A stretch of DNA of 64,000 bases from an uncultured Prolixibacteraceae bacterium (lineage in GTDB: Bacteria; Bacteroidota; Bacteroidia; Bacteroidales; Prolixibacteraceae). Position 1 is the stretch's first letter. Each line of letters starts with the position of its first letter. Positions 7,855 to 17,204 of the stretch are shown here, piece by piece. A program made the translations under genes and the position numbers. The DNA is taken from the NCBI GenBank assembly GCA_903834475.1, contig CAILJH010000114.1, positions 1 to 64,000 on the forward strand. The letters run 5' to 3'. The notes under the pieces were generated by a model. The model made no database searches. It worked only from the letters and a program-made list of their open reading frames with translations, and was not told the DNA's origin.

Positions 7855-10146
7855 TTATGGAACAAGGTTTTTAGCCTTCATTTCTTCAAATTGTGCATCA
7901 ACTACCGCGATGGTTACCATATTCAGGATATCACGAACCGAGCTTTCCACATCCAGGATATGGATCGGTTTGTTTAATCCCATTTGTATTGGTCCGATCG
8001 TGTCGCTCATACCCAATTCAAGCATTAATTTATAGGCGATATTAGACGAACTGAGGTTCGGAAAAATAAGCGTATTTACATTCAACCCGTCAATTTTCGA
8101 AAACGGGTATTTATCGTGACGCAAATCGCGATCAAGGGCAAAATTCACCTGCATCTCGCCGTCAATCATCATTTCCGGATTATTCTTATGCAAAAATTCA
8201 ACTGCTTCGTGGATCATTGCAGGGCTCCCAACCGCACGTTCACCGAAATTCGAATACGAAACCATCGCCATTACCGGTTCGGTATTGAACAGTTTAACTG
8301 CATTTTGCGTCAGTTTGGCAATGTCAATAAGGGTCTCCTTTGATGGATGATTGTTCACCATAGTATCGGCAAAGAAGAAAGTGCCCAGTTTGGTGGTTAC
8401 GATATTCAGTCCGGCAATGTGGTTGAGTCCTTCGCGCATCCCGACAATTTCGATGGCAGGAATAATGGCATCCTGATATTTGGTATATACACCGGTTATA
8501 AATGCATCAGCATCGCCGGATTCAACCATCATCATACCAAAATAGTTGCGGTCGAACATTTTTTCATAGGCTTCATCGTAAGTCATACCTTCACGCTGAC
8601 GTTTGGCAGACAGCATTTTGGCATACTTTTTACGTTTTGATCCTTCCCTGTCGTGGCGAAGATTCACAATTTCTACCCCATCCAGATCAATACTGTGTTT
8701 TTTGATCAGTTTCTCAATTCGCTCCTCGTTTCCTAACAGAATTGGAATGCAGATCCCCTCGGCACGTGCTACCGACGCAGCTTTCAACATATTGATGTGG
8801 TTGGCTTCGGCGAAAACAACGCGTTTAGGATTTTCCTGGGCTTTCTCCGTCAATCCGCGGATCAATTTATTGTCAAGACCCATCCGCTGAAGCAGACCCT
8901 CGGTATATTTATCCCAGTCTTTAATTGGTTTTCGGGCCACACCGCTGTCCATAGCTGCTTTTGCAACTGCCGGAGCAACTGTAACCAACAAACGTGGATC
9001 AAGCGGTTTTGGAATAATATACTGACGTCCAAAACTGAGCGAGGTAGTATTGTAAGCCGCGGTCACTACTTCCGGAACAGGTTTTTTAGCCAGCTCAGCA
9101 ATAGCACGAACTGCTGCAACTTTCATCTCTTCATTAATTCCGGTTGAACGTACGTCCAGTGCACCCCGGAAAATATAAGGAAATCCAAGAACATTATTCA
9201 CCTGATTAGGATGATCGCTTCGTCCGGTTGCAAAAATTAAATCAGGGCGAGAAGCGATTGCATCGGCATAAGGAATTTCAGGATTCGGATTGGCCAAAGC
9301 AAATACAATCGGGTTATCTGCCATGCTCCGGACCATATCCTGAGACAAAATATCAGCAACCGAAAGTCCCAGAAAAACATCTGCACCGGCAACCGCCTCA
9401 GCAAGAGTATTGCATGGAAGTTCCGTGGCAAATGGTTTTTTACGGCTGTTCAGGTCGGTACGGCGAACCGAAATCACACCTTTGCTATCAACCATCACCA
9501 ACTTCTTCGGATCGGCACCTAAGCGTATGTAAAGCAGCGAACAGGCCGAGGCAGAGGCCCCTGCACCATTAACAACTATTCGTACATCTTCAATTTTCTT
9601 TCCCACCAATTCGAGGGCATTCAATAATCCTGCTCCTGAAATAATAGCTGTTCCGTGCTGATCGTCGTGCATGATTGGAATATCAAGCGCTTCCTTTAGC
9701 TTTTCTTCAATTTCAAAACATTCGGGGGCTTTAATATCTTCGAGATTGATACCGCCAAAAGTGCATGCAATGGCTTTCACCACTTCAATAAATTTTGCCG
9801 GATCTTTCTCATCCACTTCAATGTCGAATACATCGATGTCAGCAAATATTTTAAACAAGAGGCCTTTCCCTTCCATTACCGGCTTACCGGCCAGTGCTCC
9901 AATATCGCCCAGTCCGAGTACTGCCGTTCCGTTAGATATGACCGCAACCAGATTCCCTTTGGCGGTGTAATCGTAGGCACATTGAAGGTCTTTTTCGATC
10001 TCCAGGCAAGGAATCGCCACTCCCGGTGAATAGGCCAGCGATAAATCACGTTGGGTACTGTAAGGTTTAGTGGGCACCACCTGAATCTTTCCAGGCCTGC
10101 CCTTTTTGTGGTAGTCTAAAGCTTCCTGATTTTTTGAATTTTCCAT
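7855..10146 (-). CDS. maeB: NADP-dependent malic enzyme with C-terminal phosphotransacetylase-like domain
   Basis: Decarboxylates malate to pyruvate, linking the C4 branch to pyruvate and supplying reducing power. At 763 residues it has the full MaeB layout: malic N-terminal domain (about 15-150, with SLAYSPGVA), the dinucleotide-binding domain with VVNGAGASASAC (about 190-205), and a PTA-like domain (about 430-755) that is usually regulatory and binds acetyl-CoA rather than acting as an enzyme. The start ATG at 10146 is clear. It is a single gene with its own terminator at 7781 and a -7 box at 10251. Confidence 0.95.
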   Translation of the reverse strand: MENSKNQEALDYHKKGRPGKIQVVPTKPYSTQRDLSLAYSPGVAIPCLEIEKDLQCAYDYTAKGNLVAVISNGTAVLGLGDIGALAGKPVMEGKGLLFKIFADIDVFDIEVDEKDPAKFIEVVKAIACTFGGINLEDIKAPECFEIEEKLKEALDIPIMHDDQHGTAIISGAGLLNALELVGKKIEDVRIVVNGAGASASACSLLYIRLGADPKKLVMVDSKGVISVRRTDLNSRKKPFATELPCNTLAEAVAGADVFLGLSVADILSQDMVRSMADNPIVFALANPNPEIPYADAIASRPDLIFATGRSDHPNQVNNVLGFPYIFRGALDVRSTGINEEMKVAAVRAIAELAKKPVPEVVTAAYNTTSLSFGRQYIIPKPLDPRLLVTVAPAVAKAAMDSGVARKPIKDWDKYTEGLLQRMGLDNKLIRGLTEKAQENPKRVVFAEANHINMLKAASVARAEGICIPILLGNEERIEKLIKKHSIDLDGVEIVNLRHDREGSKRKKYAKMLSAKRQREGMTYDEAYEKMFDRNYFGMMMVESGDADAFITGVYTKYQDAIIPAIEIVGMREGLNHIAGLNIVTTKLGTFFFADTMVNNHPSKETLIDIAKLTQNAVKLFNTEPVMAMVSYSNFGERAVGSPAMIHEAVEFLHKNNPEMMIDGEMQVNFALDRDLRHDKYPFSKIDGLNVNTLIFPNLSSSNIAYKLMLELGMSDTIGPIQMGLNKPIHILDVESSVRDILNMVTIAVVDAQFEEMKAKNLVP

Positions 10147-10625
10147 CCCGATTAAATATTTTAGTTAATACTTTTAAATGAATATGATTCATTCCACTTT
10201 CCAATTGTCATAAAAATTGGGAAGATTAATGATCCTAAATTTAAGGTCACCAAAAGTATTCTGAAATACGTTGATTTGATCATTTGGAGAGGTAAACGTC
10301 AGATAAAATTAACATACGATTATTCTTCAATTGTGCTGATAAGTCAATAGGAAGCAAGTCCAGAAGGTAGTTGCTGAAGTTCGGATTTTGCACCTAACAG
10401 ACTAACTTGTTGATCCATTTATCAAATCATTCGTAACGCAAATTTCCCAAAACGAGAACCTCTCCCTTCAATTTCCCGAAGGACCGCGAAGTTCTCCCTG
10501 TTGCTGATTATTCAGCACCCAAATTGGTTTTGCCAGGCCTGAATAGAATTCATTCAATTCCATCCAATAGAATGAATACGCTCAAATTTTCTTTTGATTT
10601 TCCTAATTGCAGGATGACAAGATTA
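10147..10625. other. 479-bp intergenic stretch between esterase and maeB
   Basis: No convincing gene on either strand; the track ORF at 10550-10846 is a shadow of the esterase. The only recognisable signal is a perfect minus-strand -7 box TACTTTTG (plus-strand 10251-10258), about 105 bp before maeB, without a good -33 box. A weak dyad ATTCATTC...GAATGAAT sits near 10548-10577. Confidence 0.5.
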
Positions 10626-11495
10626 TTAAAATTGGTGAAACGATTGAGAGACAAATTCCAATACATTCGGTAAAGCTTCTCGCCAGTAAGTCCAGTTGTG
10701 TGCGCCGTCGCGGATGCGGAATTCATGAGGAATTTCCTTTTTACGCATGGCGATATGGACCAAACAGTTTCCTTCGAACAGAAAATCATCGTCACCACAA
10801 TCGATGTACCAGCGCACCGCTTTTTTCTGATCGTCTGGCATGGCATTTACCAATTCAAGAGCACTGTGCCGAACAAAATATTTGGTGAGTTCATCTTTCG
10901 AAATTCCCGGATATTGTTTTTCCCATCGGGTTGCAGCTTCTACCATCGAGATTGGACCTGTTGAAGCGCTCAGCGGACAAGCCGAAGAGAACAGTTCCGG
11001 ATGATGCAATGCATACATGAAAGTTCCGCCGCCACCCATCGATAAGCCTGAAATCGCCCGGTATTTTTTATCGGCGCGGATATGGTAAGTTTTTTCGATG
11101 AAAGGCATAAACTCCTGAAAGAAGAAATCTTCGTAATTCCAGTCACCTTTGGGACTGTTGAAATAGCCACGTTGTCCGGTATTTCCATCAGGCATTACGA
11201 TAATCATGGCAGTACACTTTCCTTCCTGAATGGCTTTATCTGCAATGTTTTTTACTTCTCCAAACTGAACCCAGCCTGTTTGGTCGTCGCCTGAGCCGTG
11301 CAAAAGATAAAGAACCGGATAACTTCGATCCGAAGTTTCATAATCGGGAGGAAGGTAAATGGCATATTTACGATCCATTTTCAATATTTTACTGGTCATT
11401 GAAAGGTTGTCGGATACCTTGCTGCCAGATTCAGCAAACAACACGGATGTTGTCAATAAGCAAAATGTCAGGATTGACACGAATTGGTTTTTCAT
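10626..11495 (-). CDS. Secreted esterase, PF00756 (esterase D/feruloyl esterase-like) family
   Basis: A 289-residue alpha/beta hydrolase with a signal peptide (about 1-21, ending VLFAE). The nucleophile elbow GLSMGGGG holds the catalytic Ser at about residue 150, and a His in DGAHNWTYW near the C-terminus completes the active site. Relatives hydrolyse acyl or feruloyl esters on plant or microbial glycans. The length matches a single catalytic domain without a binding module. It is followed on the minus strand by no clear terminator. Confidence 0.83.
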   Translation of the reverse strand: MKNQFVSILTFCLLTTSVLFAESGSKVSDNLSMTSKILKMDRKYAIYLPPDYETSDRSYPVLYLLHGSGDDQTGWVQFGEVKNIADKAIQEGKCTAMIIVMPDGNTGQRGYFNSPKGDWNYEDFFFQEFMPFIEKTYHIRADKKYRAISGLSMGGGGTFMYALHHPELFSSACPLSASTGPISMVEAATRWEKQYPGISKDELTKYFVRHSALELVNAMPDDQKKAVRWYIDCGDDDFLFEGNCLVHIAMRKKEIPHEFRIRDGAHNWTYWREALPNVLEFVSQSFHQF

Positions 11496-11602
11496 GGATA
11501 GGTTTAGTTTTTGGTTTACTCAGTAAAAATACAAATCTTAAATTTCATTTCCGTCCCTATGATCCGTTGATTCAAAATAATATGCGCTCGACTTGCCAAA
11601 TT

Positions 11603-11638
11603 ACAATGCCACCCGTTTTGTAAAACAAGTGGCATTGT
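11603..11638 (-). terminator. Hairpin between purN and the esterase gene
   Basis: ACAATGCCAC (from 11603) pairs with GTGGCATTGT (to 11638) around an inner GTTTTGTAAAAC. It lies 33 bp past the purN stop on the minus strand. The following minus-strand bases are only moderately T-rich, so termination is likely but not certain. Confidence 0.55.
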
Positions 11639-11670
11639 ATCAATTATATACTTTCAACAAGGATTACTTG

Positions 11671-12246
11671 TCAGTTCTCGTCTTCATCATTCAAAAGGAC
11701 CTCTTCAATCACACGAGGGTAATTCTGATGCTCCAGTTCGTGGATCCGTGTGGCAAGTGTTTCCGGAGTATCCTTGGGTAAAATCGGGCAGGTTGCCTGA
11801 AATATGACTTTCCCTTTATCGTAATCCTGGTTCACCTGATGGATGGTTATTCCTGATTCTTTATCCTTTGATGCCAATACAGCTTTATGAACATTCATTC
11901 CATACATACCTTTACCTCCATATTTAGGCAACAAGGCGGGATGAATATTTACCACGGTAAATAATTCAGTCAGATTACGTGGAACAAGCCATAGAAAACC
12001 AGCCAGAACGATCATGTCAATCCGGTGATCGTACAAACGATCCAGAATATCATTGCTTCGGTAAAATTCATCACTGTCGAACGTAATTGTTTCAATACCT
12101 AATTTTTCAGCCCTGATTAAAACATAGGCATTTTCGTCATTTGACCAAACAGAGTCAACAACAACCTCCTTACTGCTTGAAAAATAATCAATTATCTTTT
12201 CAGCATTGGTTCCGGAACCAGAGGCAAAAATGGCAATTCTTTTCAT
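11671..12246 (-). CDS. purN: Phosphoribosylglycinamide formyltransferase
   Basis: Transfers the formyl group from 10-formyl-THF to GAR in purine synthesis. The 191-residue protein has the N-terminal FASGSGTNAEKII phosphate-binding loop (about 7-19) and the catalytic region NIHPALLPKYGGKGMYG (about residues 101-117), where the HP motif holds the catalytic His. The length is normal. It is divergent from acpP, and the two promoters lie in the 192-bp gap between them. Confidence 0.95.
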   Translation of the reverse strand: MKRIAIFASGSGTNAEKIIDYFSSSKEVVVDSVWSNDENAYVLIRAEKLGIETITFDSDEFYRSNDILDRLYDHRIDMIVLAGFLWLVPRNLTELFTVVNIHPALLPKYGGKGMYGMNVHKAVLASKDKESGITIHQVNQDYDKGKVIFQATCPILPKDTPETLATRIHELEHQNYPRVIEEVLLNDEDEN

Positions 12247-12297
12247 TTATCGTTTGTTTAATAATTTATGTTTAATAGAATTTTGGAATGAACGATT

Positions 12298-12329
12298 CAA
12301 ATATAGCCGAAGCAATGATATCATTAAAA
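12298..12329 (-). promoter_or_regulatory. purN promoter
   Basis: On the minus strand a TTTT (consensus TTTG) at 12329-12326 is followed after 20 bp by a perfect -7 box TATATTTG (12305-12298), about 50 bp before the purN ATG. The 12-nt palindrome AATGATATCATT (12313-12324) lies within the spacer. Confidence 0.5.
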
Positions 12330-12358
12330 CTTTATTCATTCATTTAAATCATTTTTTG

Positions 12359-12390
12359 TTTGAAATATCAGGTGTAAATTTATTACTTTG
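12359..12390 (+). promoter_or_regulatory. acpP-fabF-rnc promoter
   Basis: TTTG (12359-12362), a 20-bp spacer and TTACTTTG (12383-12390; one mismatch to TAnnTTTG) form a good Bacteroidota-type promoter 48 bp before the acpP start. Confidence 0.6.
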
Positions 12391-12438
12391 CATCGAATTT
12401 TTTGAAACAATTTTAATATTAACCAAAAATTTAGAATT

Positions 12439-12675
12439 ATGTCTGACGTTGCAGCAAAAGTAAAAGCAATTATTGTTGACAAATTAGGAGTTGATGAAAG
12501 TGAAGTAACCAATGAAGCTTCATTCACCAATGACCTTGGTGCTGATTCACTTGACACCGTTGAATTGATTATGGAATTTGAGAAGGAATTTGATTTGGCT
12601 ATTCCAGATGATCAAGCCGAAAAAATCTCAACTGTAGGTGAGGCAATCAACCACATCGAAGCAAATCTGAAGTAA
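12439..12675 (+). CDS. acpP: Acyl carrier protein
   Basis: Carries growing acyl chains on a phosphopantetheine arm during fatty acid synthesis. The 78-residue acidic protein has the canonical [10 protein letters not shown] motif; Ser37 is the attachment site. It is first in the acpP-fabF-rnc cluster, 19 bp before fabF, an order conserved in many Bacteroidota. Confidence 0.98.
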   Translation: MSDVAAKVKAIIVDKLGVDESEVTNEASFTNDLGADSLDTVELIMEFEKEFDLAIPDDQAEKISTVGEAINHIEANLK

Positions 12676-12694
12676 TAATAATTAAGCAAAATTT

Positions 12695-13936
12695 ATGGAA
12701 TTTAAACGGGTAGTTGTTACCGGCCTTGGAACTGTAAACCCGCTTGGTAATTCTATTGAGGAATATTGGGAAGGCTTGAAAAATGGGAAAAGCGGCGCAG
12801 GCCCTATAACCCATTTTGATGCCACAACACACAAAACAACTTTTGCCTGCGAACTGAAGAATTTCGATCCTTCAGTTTACGTTGAGAAAAAAGAAATCAG
12901 GAAACATGATCCGTTTACATTGTATGCGTATGCAGCAGCAGCGCAGGCAATAGAAGATTCAGGCCTTGATCTCGAAAAGCTGAACAAAGAGAGGGCTGGA
13001 GTTGTATGGGGTGCCGGTATCGGAGGTTTACAAACCTTCTTTGAAGAAACGTTGAATTACAAAAGCGAGATGCCTCGTTATTCTCCTTTCTTTATTCCGA
13101 AAATGATTGCCAATATTGCAAGCGGATTGCTATCCATTCGATACGGATTCAGGGGGCCAAATTTCACAACGGTAACAGCTTGTGCTTCTTCGTCTACTGC
13201 CCTTATCGAAGCGATGAATTATATTCGTCTGGGTAAAGTGGATGTTTTTATCTCCGGAGGTTCTGAGGCAGCAATTAATCCTGCAGGTTTAGCCGGGTTC
13301 AATTCGATGCGAGCCCTCTCTACCCGAAATGATGATCCGTTAACAGCATCACGTCCTTTTGATTTGGGCCGCGATGGATTTGTAATGGGAGAAGGTTCAG
13401 CTGCCCTCATTTTAGAGGAATATGAACATGCTGTTAAACGTGGTGCAAAAATTTATGCGGAATTAGCTGGCGGAGGTATGTCGGCCGATGCTTACCACAT
13501 GACTGCCCCAGACCCTGAATCAGGTGGTGCAATTTTATGCATGAAATGGGCTTTGGAAGATGCAGGGTTAAATGCAGAAGACATTGATTACATTAATGTT
13601 CACGGAACTTCAACTCCTTTGGGAGATATTGCTGAACCACAAGCTATCCAGAAATTATTTAAAGAACATGCTTACAAATTAAGCATCAGTTCGACTAAAT
13701 CGATGACTGGTCACCTTTTGGGAGCCACCGGAGCTGTTGAAGCAATTGCATGTATCCTCGCAATGCAGGATGGTATTATACCGCCTACAATTAATCACTT
13801 TACTGATGATCCTGAAATTGACCCAAAACTTGATTTCACTTTCAATGTAGCTAAAGAACGCAAAATCAAAACTGCTTTAAGTAACACCTTTGGTTTTGGC
13901 GGGCATAATGCTACTGTTATCTTCAAGAAAATCTAA
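12695..13936 (+). CDS. fabF: 3-oxoacyl-[acyl-carrier-protein] synthase II
   Basis: Condenses malonyl-ACP with acyl-ACP. The 413-residue protein has the active-site Cys163 in TACASSS, the first His in NVHGTSTPLGD (about 303) and the second in MTGHLLGATGAVE (about 340), giving the Cys-His-His triad of KAS II. Its stop codon is 5 bp before the GTG start of rnc, which suggests coupled translation. Confidence 0.97.
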   Translation: MEFKRVVVTGLGTVNPLGNSIEEYWEGLKNGKSGAGPITHFDATTHKTTFACELKNFDPSVYVEKKEIRKHDPFTLYAYAAAAQAIEDSGLDLEKLNKERAGVVWGAGIGGLQTFFEETLNYKSEMPRYSPFFIPKMIANIASGLLSIRYGFRGPNFTTVTACASSSTALIEAMNYIRLGKVDVFISGGSEAAINPAGLAGFNSMRALSTRNDDPLTASRPFDLGRDGFVMGEGSAALILEEYEHAVKRGAKIYAELAGGGMSADAYHMTAPDPESGGAILCMKWALEDAGLNAEDIDYINVHGTSTPLGDIAEPQAIQKLFKEHAYKLSISSTKSMTGHLLGATGAVEAIACILAMQDGIIPPTINHFTDDPEIDPKLDFTFNVAKERKIKTALSNTFGFGGHNATVIFKKI

Positions 13937-13941
13937 TTAAA

Positions 13942-14697
13942 GTGATACGAACTATAGTTCAAAGAATAAAACTCTTTTCTTCTTCTAGAAAAGAGTTTTA
14001 TTTATTTTTGAGATCACTGTTGGGTTTTTATCCGACAAATTTACGGATTTACGATATCGCTGTCATTCACAAGTCGGCTTCAAAAATTGATTCGCAGGGA
14101 AATTATGTGAACAATGAGCGGCTTGAATACCTGGGTGATGCCATTTTGGGAGCAGCCATTGCCGACTTCTTGTACAACCGGTTCCCAAACCAGGATGAAG
14201 GTTACCTGACCCAAATGAGATCAAAACTGGTCAACCGCAGCTTTCTGACACAACTTACTTATCAAATCGGTCTCAATCATTTCATTCAGTCGAACACAAC
14301 CTCGACTATGGAATCAAGTCACATTTATGGCGATACGCTTGAAGCACTCATTGGCGCAATCTACCTCGACAAAGGTTATCCTGAAGCGAAAAAATTCATT
14401 ACCCGTAAACTGCTGAACAATTATGTCAATCTGGTTGAAGTGCAAAATACGAACACCAATTATAAAAGCCAACTGATTGAATGGTCGCAGAAAAATAAAA
14501 AAACTGTTTCGATTGATACGGTCGACGAAAGCAAAAACGATGGTAAACAGCCCTGGTTTATCGCAACTATTGAAGTCGACAATGAACTTCTTGGCAAAGG
14601 TTCCGGGACATCAAAAAAAGAGGCACAGCAAAACGCGTCGAAAGTTGCCGTCGATAAAATTAAGGAACTATCAGAAGATGCTTCTTCATCAGAATAA
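13942..14697 (+). CDS. rnc: Ribonuclease III
   Basis: Cleaves double-stranded RNA in rRNA and mRNA processing. The 251-residue protein has the catalytic signature NNERLEYLGDAILGA (about residues 53-67), the second acidic cluster GDTLEALIGAIYLD (about 131-144), and a C-terminal dsRNA-binding domain (about 172-240). The start is GTG at 13942. The N-terminal stretch through LLGFYP resembles other Bacteroidota RNase III proteins, so I do not move the start downstream even though a strong hairpin (13967-14000) lies inside codons 9-20. Confidence 0.95.
   Translation: MIRTIVQRIKLFSSSRKEFYLFLRSLLGFYPTNLRIYDIAVIHKSASKIDSQGNYVNNERLEYLGDAILGAAIADFLYNRFPNQDEGYLTQMRSKLVNRSFLTQLTYQIGLNHFIQSNTTSTMESSHIYGDTLEALIGAIYLDKGYPEAKKFITRKLLNNYVNLVEVQNTNTNYKSQLIEWSQKNKKTVSIDTVDESKNDGKQPWFIATIEVDNELLGKGSGTSKKEAQQNASKVAVDKIKELSEDASSSE
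13967..14000 (+). promoter_or_regulatory. Perfect 14-bp hairpin with U-rich tail inside the rnc 5' coding region
   Basis: Arms 13967-13980 and 13987-14000 are perfectly complementary (TAAAACTCTTTTCT with its reverse complement), with a 6-nt loop TCTTCT, followed at once by TTTATTTTT. It has the form of an intrinsic terminator or attenuator, or of an RNase III processing site in rnc's own mRNA. Which of these applies is inference. Confidence 0.7.
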
Positions 14698-14854
14698 ACT
14701 GACAAAATCAGATTCTCAGTTTCCATTTACGACCAAATTCCAGAGCGAAAATTAAGGCAATTCTATTCATTTTTTGATCCTATCCGGTTGTTGTTAACGA
14801 ACAAAAACCGATGTTAAATATTGTTAAGTATTTATTATCAGCGACTTTTAAGGC

Positions 14855-14862
14855 TATATTTG
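14855..14862 (+). promoter_or_regulatory. Perfect -7 box four bases before the sensor kinase ATG
   Basis: TATATTTG matches TAnnTTTG exactly and ends 4 bp before the ATG at 14867, so a transcript from it would have almost no 5' leader. No good -33 box is seen 19-21 bp upstream. Confidence 0.4.
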
Positions 14863-14866
14863 TGCT

Positions 14867-16483
14867 ATGAGCAGAAGGGTAATTATAACTTTGATTGTTT
14901 TAATGGTTTTGGTAATGACCAGCTTAATTCTGGTACAAACTAATTCGATCATAAAAGCACTCGAGATTAAAGAAGAACAATTTGATGCTGCAGTTAAAAG
15001 TGCCCTGATACAGGTTTCCAACCGTCTTGAATTAGAAGAGGTATCGTTACTTGCAGAGCATGACCGGACTCTCTTCCCAAAAAGGAACAGCGGTATTTTT
15101 CCGGGGAACAATCAACATTCTATTTCAGAGACCCTAAGTCAGCAGAATGCTCTACTTTCATTCCGTTATTCTCAAAAAGCTTCAGGAAGTACAGTTACTG
15201 AAGAGTTGAAAATTGACTATAATGTGCCGAAGAAGGATGAAAAGAATGAAAGAGGACGTCCGGGTGATTACCCGAATGCGTTTGATGTCATTCATGAATA
15301 CAATAGTTTTGTTAGTCAGAAATACGAGGAGCGAATGGATCAGAAAGCCCGTATGCTTGAACTGCAGACCTTTGCTGCCCTACTTTCAGAATCGCCCATC
15401 GAAGACCGGATTAACGCAAGTACACTCGGACTTTCGATCAAAATGGAATTAAAACGTCAGGGAATCAACCTGGATTTCAGGCATGCCGTAAAAACATTTC
15501 CACAAGGCAAAGAACGATTCATTTCCGGAGATAAAAATTACAGTTCAAACCAGCAGAATGAATACCGGATCGTATTGTTTCCAAACGATGAAAATCCAAA
15601 ACCAAACTGGCTTTATGTGTACTTTCCAAAACAGAATACCTTTCTGCTGAAAGAAACCGGCATTCTGGTTATTCCAACCTTTGTGCTGACAGCCATGCTA
15701 ATCGGAATTTTTGTATTTACCATCCTGATTATCCTGAGGCAGAAGAAACTCTCGAACATCAAAAACGACTTCATTAACAACATGACTCACGAGCTGAAAA
15801 CTCCCATTTCAACCATTTCACTGGCCAGTCAGATGTTGCGTGACAATACGGTGAACAATACCCCAAAAAGCATTGATCACATCTCCGGAATAATTTATCA
15901 GGAAAGCAAGCGCCTGACCACTCAGGTTGAAAAAGTGCTGCAAATGGCAGTCTTTAATGAAGGTAATCTGAAGCTTAAATTTAAGGAAGTTAATATCAAC
16001 AGCTTAATTCATTCCGTAGTTTTAAACTTTGAACTGCGAGTCAAGTCAAAGAACGGTGAATTAACTTCAGAGTTAAAAGCTGATCCCGCCATCATAAAAG
16101 GAGATGAAGTTCATATTACAAATGTTTTATTTAACTTGCTCGATAATGCGGTAAAATATAGCAAGGACGAACCGAGAATCATCATTTCTACCGAACTCAA
16201 AGATGAATATCTGGTAGTTTCCGTAAAAGATCATGGGATCGGAATTCTAAGCGAACATGTTGGCCAGATATTTGAACGGTTTTACCGCGTCCCGACAGGC
16301 AATGTTCACGATGTAAAAGGCTTCGGTCTTGGATTGAGTTACGTTAAGAAAATTGTTGACGCCCATAAGGGCAAAATTAAAGTTGAAAGTGCACTGAATA
16401 AAGGAACAAAATTCATGATATATTTTCCAATTAACTTAGAAGAACATGGAAAAAAAAGTAAAATTGCTTTTGGCCGAGGATGA
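14867..16483 (+). CDS. rprX: Sensor histidine kinase, RprX-like
   Basis: A membrane sensor kinase of 538 residues. Helix 1 is at about 5-24, a large extracytoplasmic region at about 25-262, helix 2 at about 264-287, then the HisKA domain with NNMTHELKTP (phospho-acceptor His308), the N box LFNLLDNAVKYS, and the ATP lid motifs VKDHGIGI and GFGLGLSYVKK. It overlaps the response regulator gene by 38 bp, which indicates one operon. The partner closely resembles Bacteroides RprY, so I name this RprX; the signal sensed is unknown. Confidence 0.85.
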   Translation: MSRRVIITLIVLMVLVMTSLILVQTNSIIKALEIKEEQFDAAVKSALIQVSNRLELEEVSLLAEHDRTLFPKRNSGIFPGNNQHSISETLSQQNALLSFRYSQKASGSTVTEELKIDYNVPKKDEKNERGRPGDYPNAFDVIHEYNSFVSQKYEERMDQKARMLELQTFAALLSESPIEDRINASTLGLSIKMELKRQGINLDFRHAVKTFPQGKERFISGDKNYSSNQQNEYRIVLFPNDENPKPNWLYVYFPKQNTFLLKETGILVIPTFVLTAMLIGIFVFTILIILRQKKLSNIKNDFINNMTHELKTPISTISLASQMLRDNTVNNTPKSIDHISGIIYQESKRLTTQVEKVLQMAVFNEGNLKLKFKEVNINSLIHSVVLNFELRVKSKNGELTSELKADPAIIKGDEVHITNVLFNLLDNAVKYSKDEPRIIISTELKDEYLVVSVKDHGIGILSEHVGQIFERFYRVPTGNVHDVKGFGLGLSYVKKIVDAHKGKIKVESALNKGTKFMIYFPINLEEHGKKSKIAFGRG

Positions 16484-17138
16484 TGAAAACCTTGGTATGT
16501 TACTTAAAGAATACCTGGTTGCCAAAGGATACGAAACTGATTTGTATCCCGACGGAGAGGCCGCCTATAAAGGATTCACGAAAAATAATTCGTATAACCT
16601 TTGCATTCTGGATATTATGATGCCAAAAAAAGACGGTATTACTCTGGCCAAAGATATTCGTTTACTCAATATGGATATTCCTATTATTTTTCTGACGGCC
16701 AAAAATCTAAAGGAAGATGTCCTGGAAGGATTCAAGATTGGTGCCGACGACTATATCACCAAACCGTTCAGTATGGAAGAACTAATCTTTCGCATTGAAG
16801 CCATCATGCGGCGGATCAGTCAGGATACCAATTCGTTGGAAGATGCCATCTACAAACTTGGAATCTATACCTTCGATTCGCGCAAACAGATTCTTTCGGG
16901 AGGTGAAGATGAAGTTAAGTTAACCACCAAAGAAGCTGAGCTGCTCCGACTGCTTTGCAACAACGCCAATAAGGTTCTGGAGCGCAACTTTGCCCTGAAA
17001 ACCATCTGGATCGACGACAACTATTTCAATGCCCGCAGCATGGATGTGTATATTACAAAACTCCGGAAACATCTGAAAGATGATCCAAAAGTGGAAATCA
17101 TCAACGTTCACGGCAAAGGCTATAAACTGATCATGTAA
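16446..17138 (+). CDS. rprY: Response regulator, OmpR family, RprY-like
   Basis: A 230-residue DNA-binding response regulator. The receiver domain (about 1-120) has the acidic pair in AEDDENLG, phospho-acceptor Asp56 in CILDIMMPKKDG, and Lys in DDYITKPFSMEE. The C-terminal winged helix (about 135-228) includes LTTKEAELLRLL and SMDVYITKLRKHL. The receiver strongly resembles B. fragilis RprY as I remember it. The gene starts inside rprX and ends at a strong terminator at 17164. Confidence 0.88.
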   Translation: MEKKVKLLLAEDDENLGMLLKEYLVAKGYETDLYPDGEAAYKGFTKNNSYNLCILDIMMPKKDGITLAKDIRLLNMDIPIIFLTAKNLKEDVLEGFKIGADDYITKPFSMEELIFRIEAIMRRISQDTNSLEDAIYKLGIYTFDSRKQILSGGEDEVKLTTKEAELLRLLCNNANKVLERNFALKTIWIDDNYFNARSMDVYITKLRKHLKDDPKVEIINVHGKGYKLIM

Positions 17139-17163
17139 TCTGAGACCTGAAAATTATAGAGAT

Positions 17164-17192
17164 AAAATCCTGCTGAAAAGCGGGATTTTTTG
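17164..17192 (+). terminator. Intrinsic terminator of rprXY
   Basis: AAAATCCTGC (17164-17173) pairs with GCGGGATTTT (17180-17189) and runs into TTTTTTG, 25 bp after the rprY stop. Confidence 0.85.
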
Positions 17193-17204
17193 TTTATCCA
17201 AGCT

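Noticed and set aside
7775-9970. Several plus-strand ORFs opposite maeB
   Set aside because: They are antisense shadows of a clear 763-codon gene.
10550-10846. 98-codon minus-strand ORF
   Set aside because: It overlaps the esterase gene in another frame and has no recognisable protein features.
13942-14040. Moving the rnc start downstream of the hairpin
   Set aside because: The N-terminal residues encoded across the hairpin resemble those of other Bacteroidota RNase III proteins, so the GTG start is kept.
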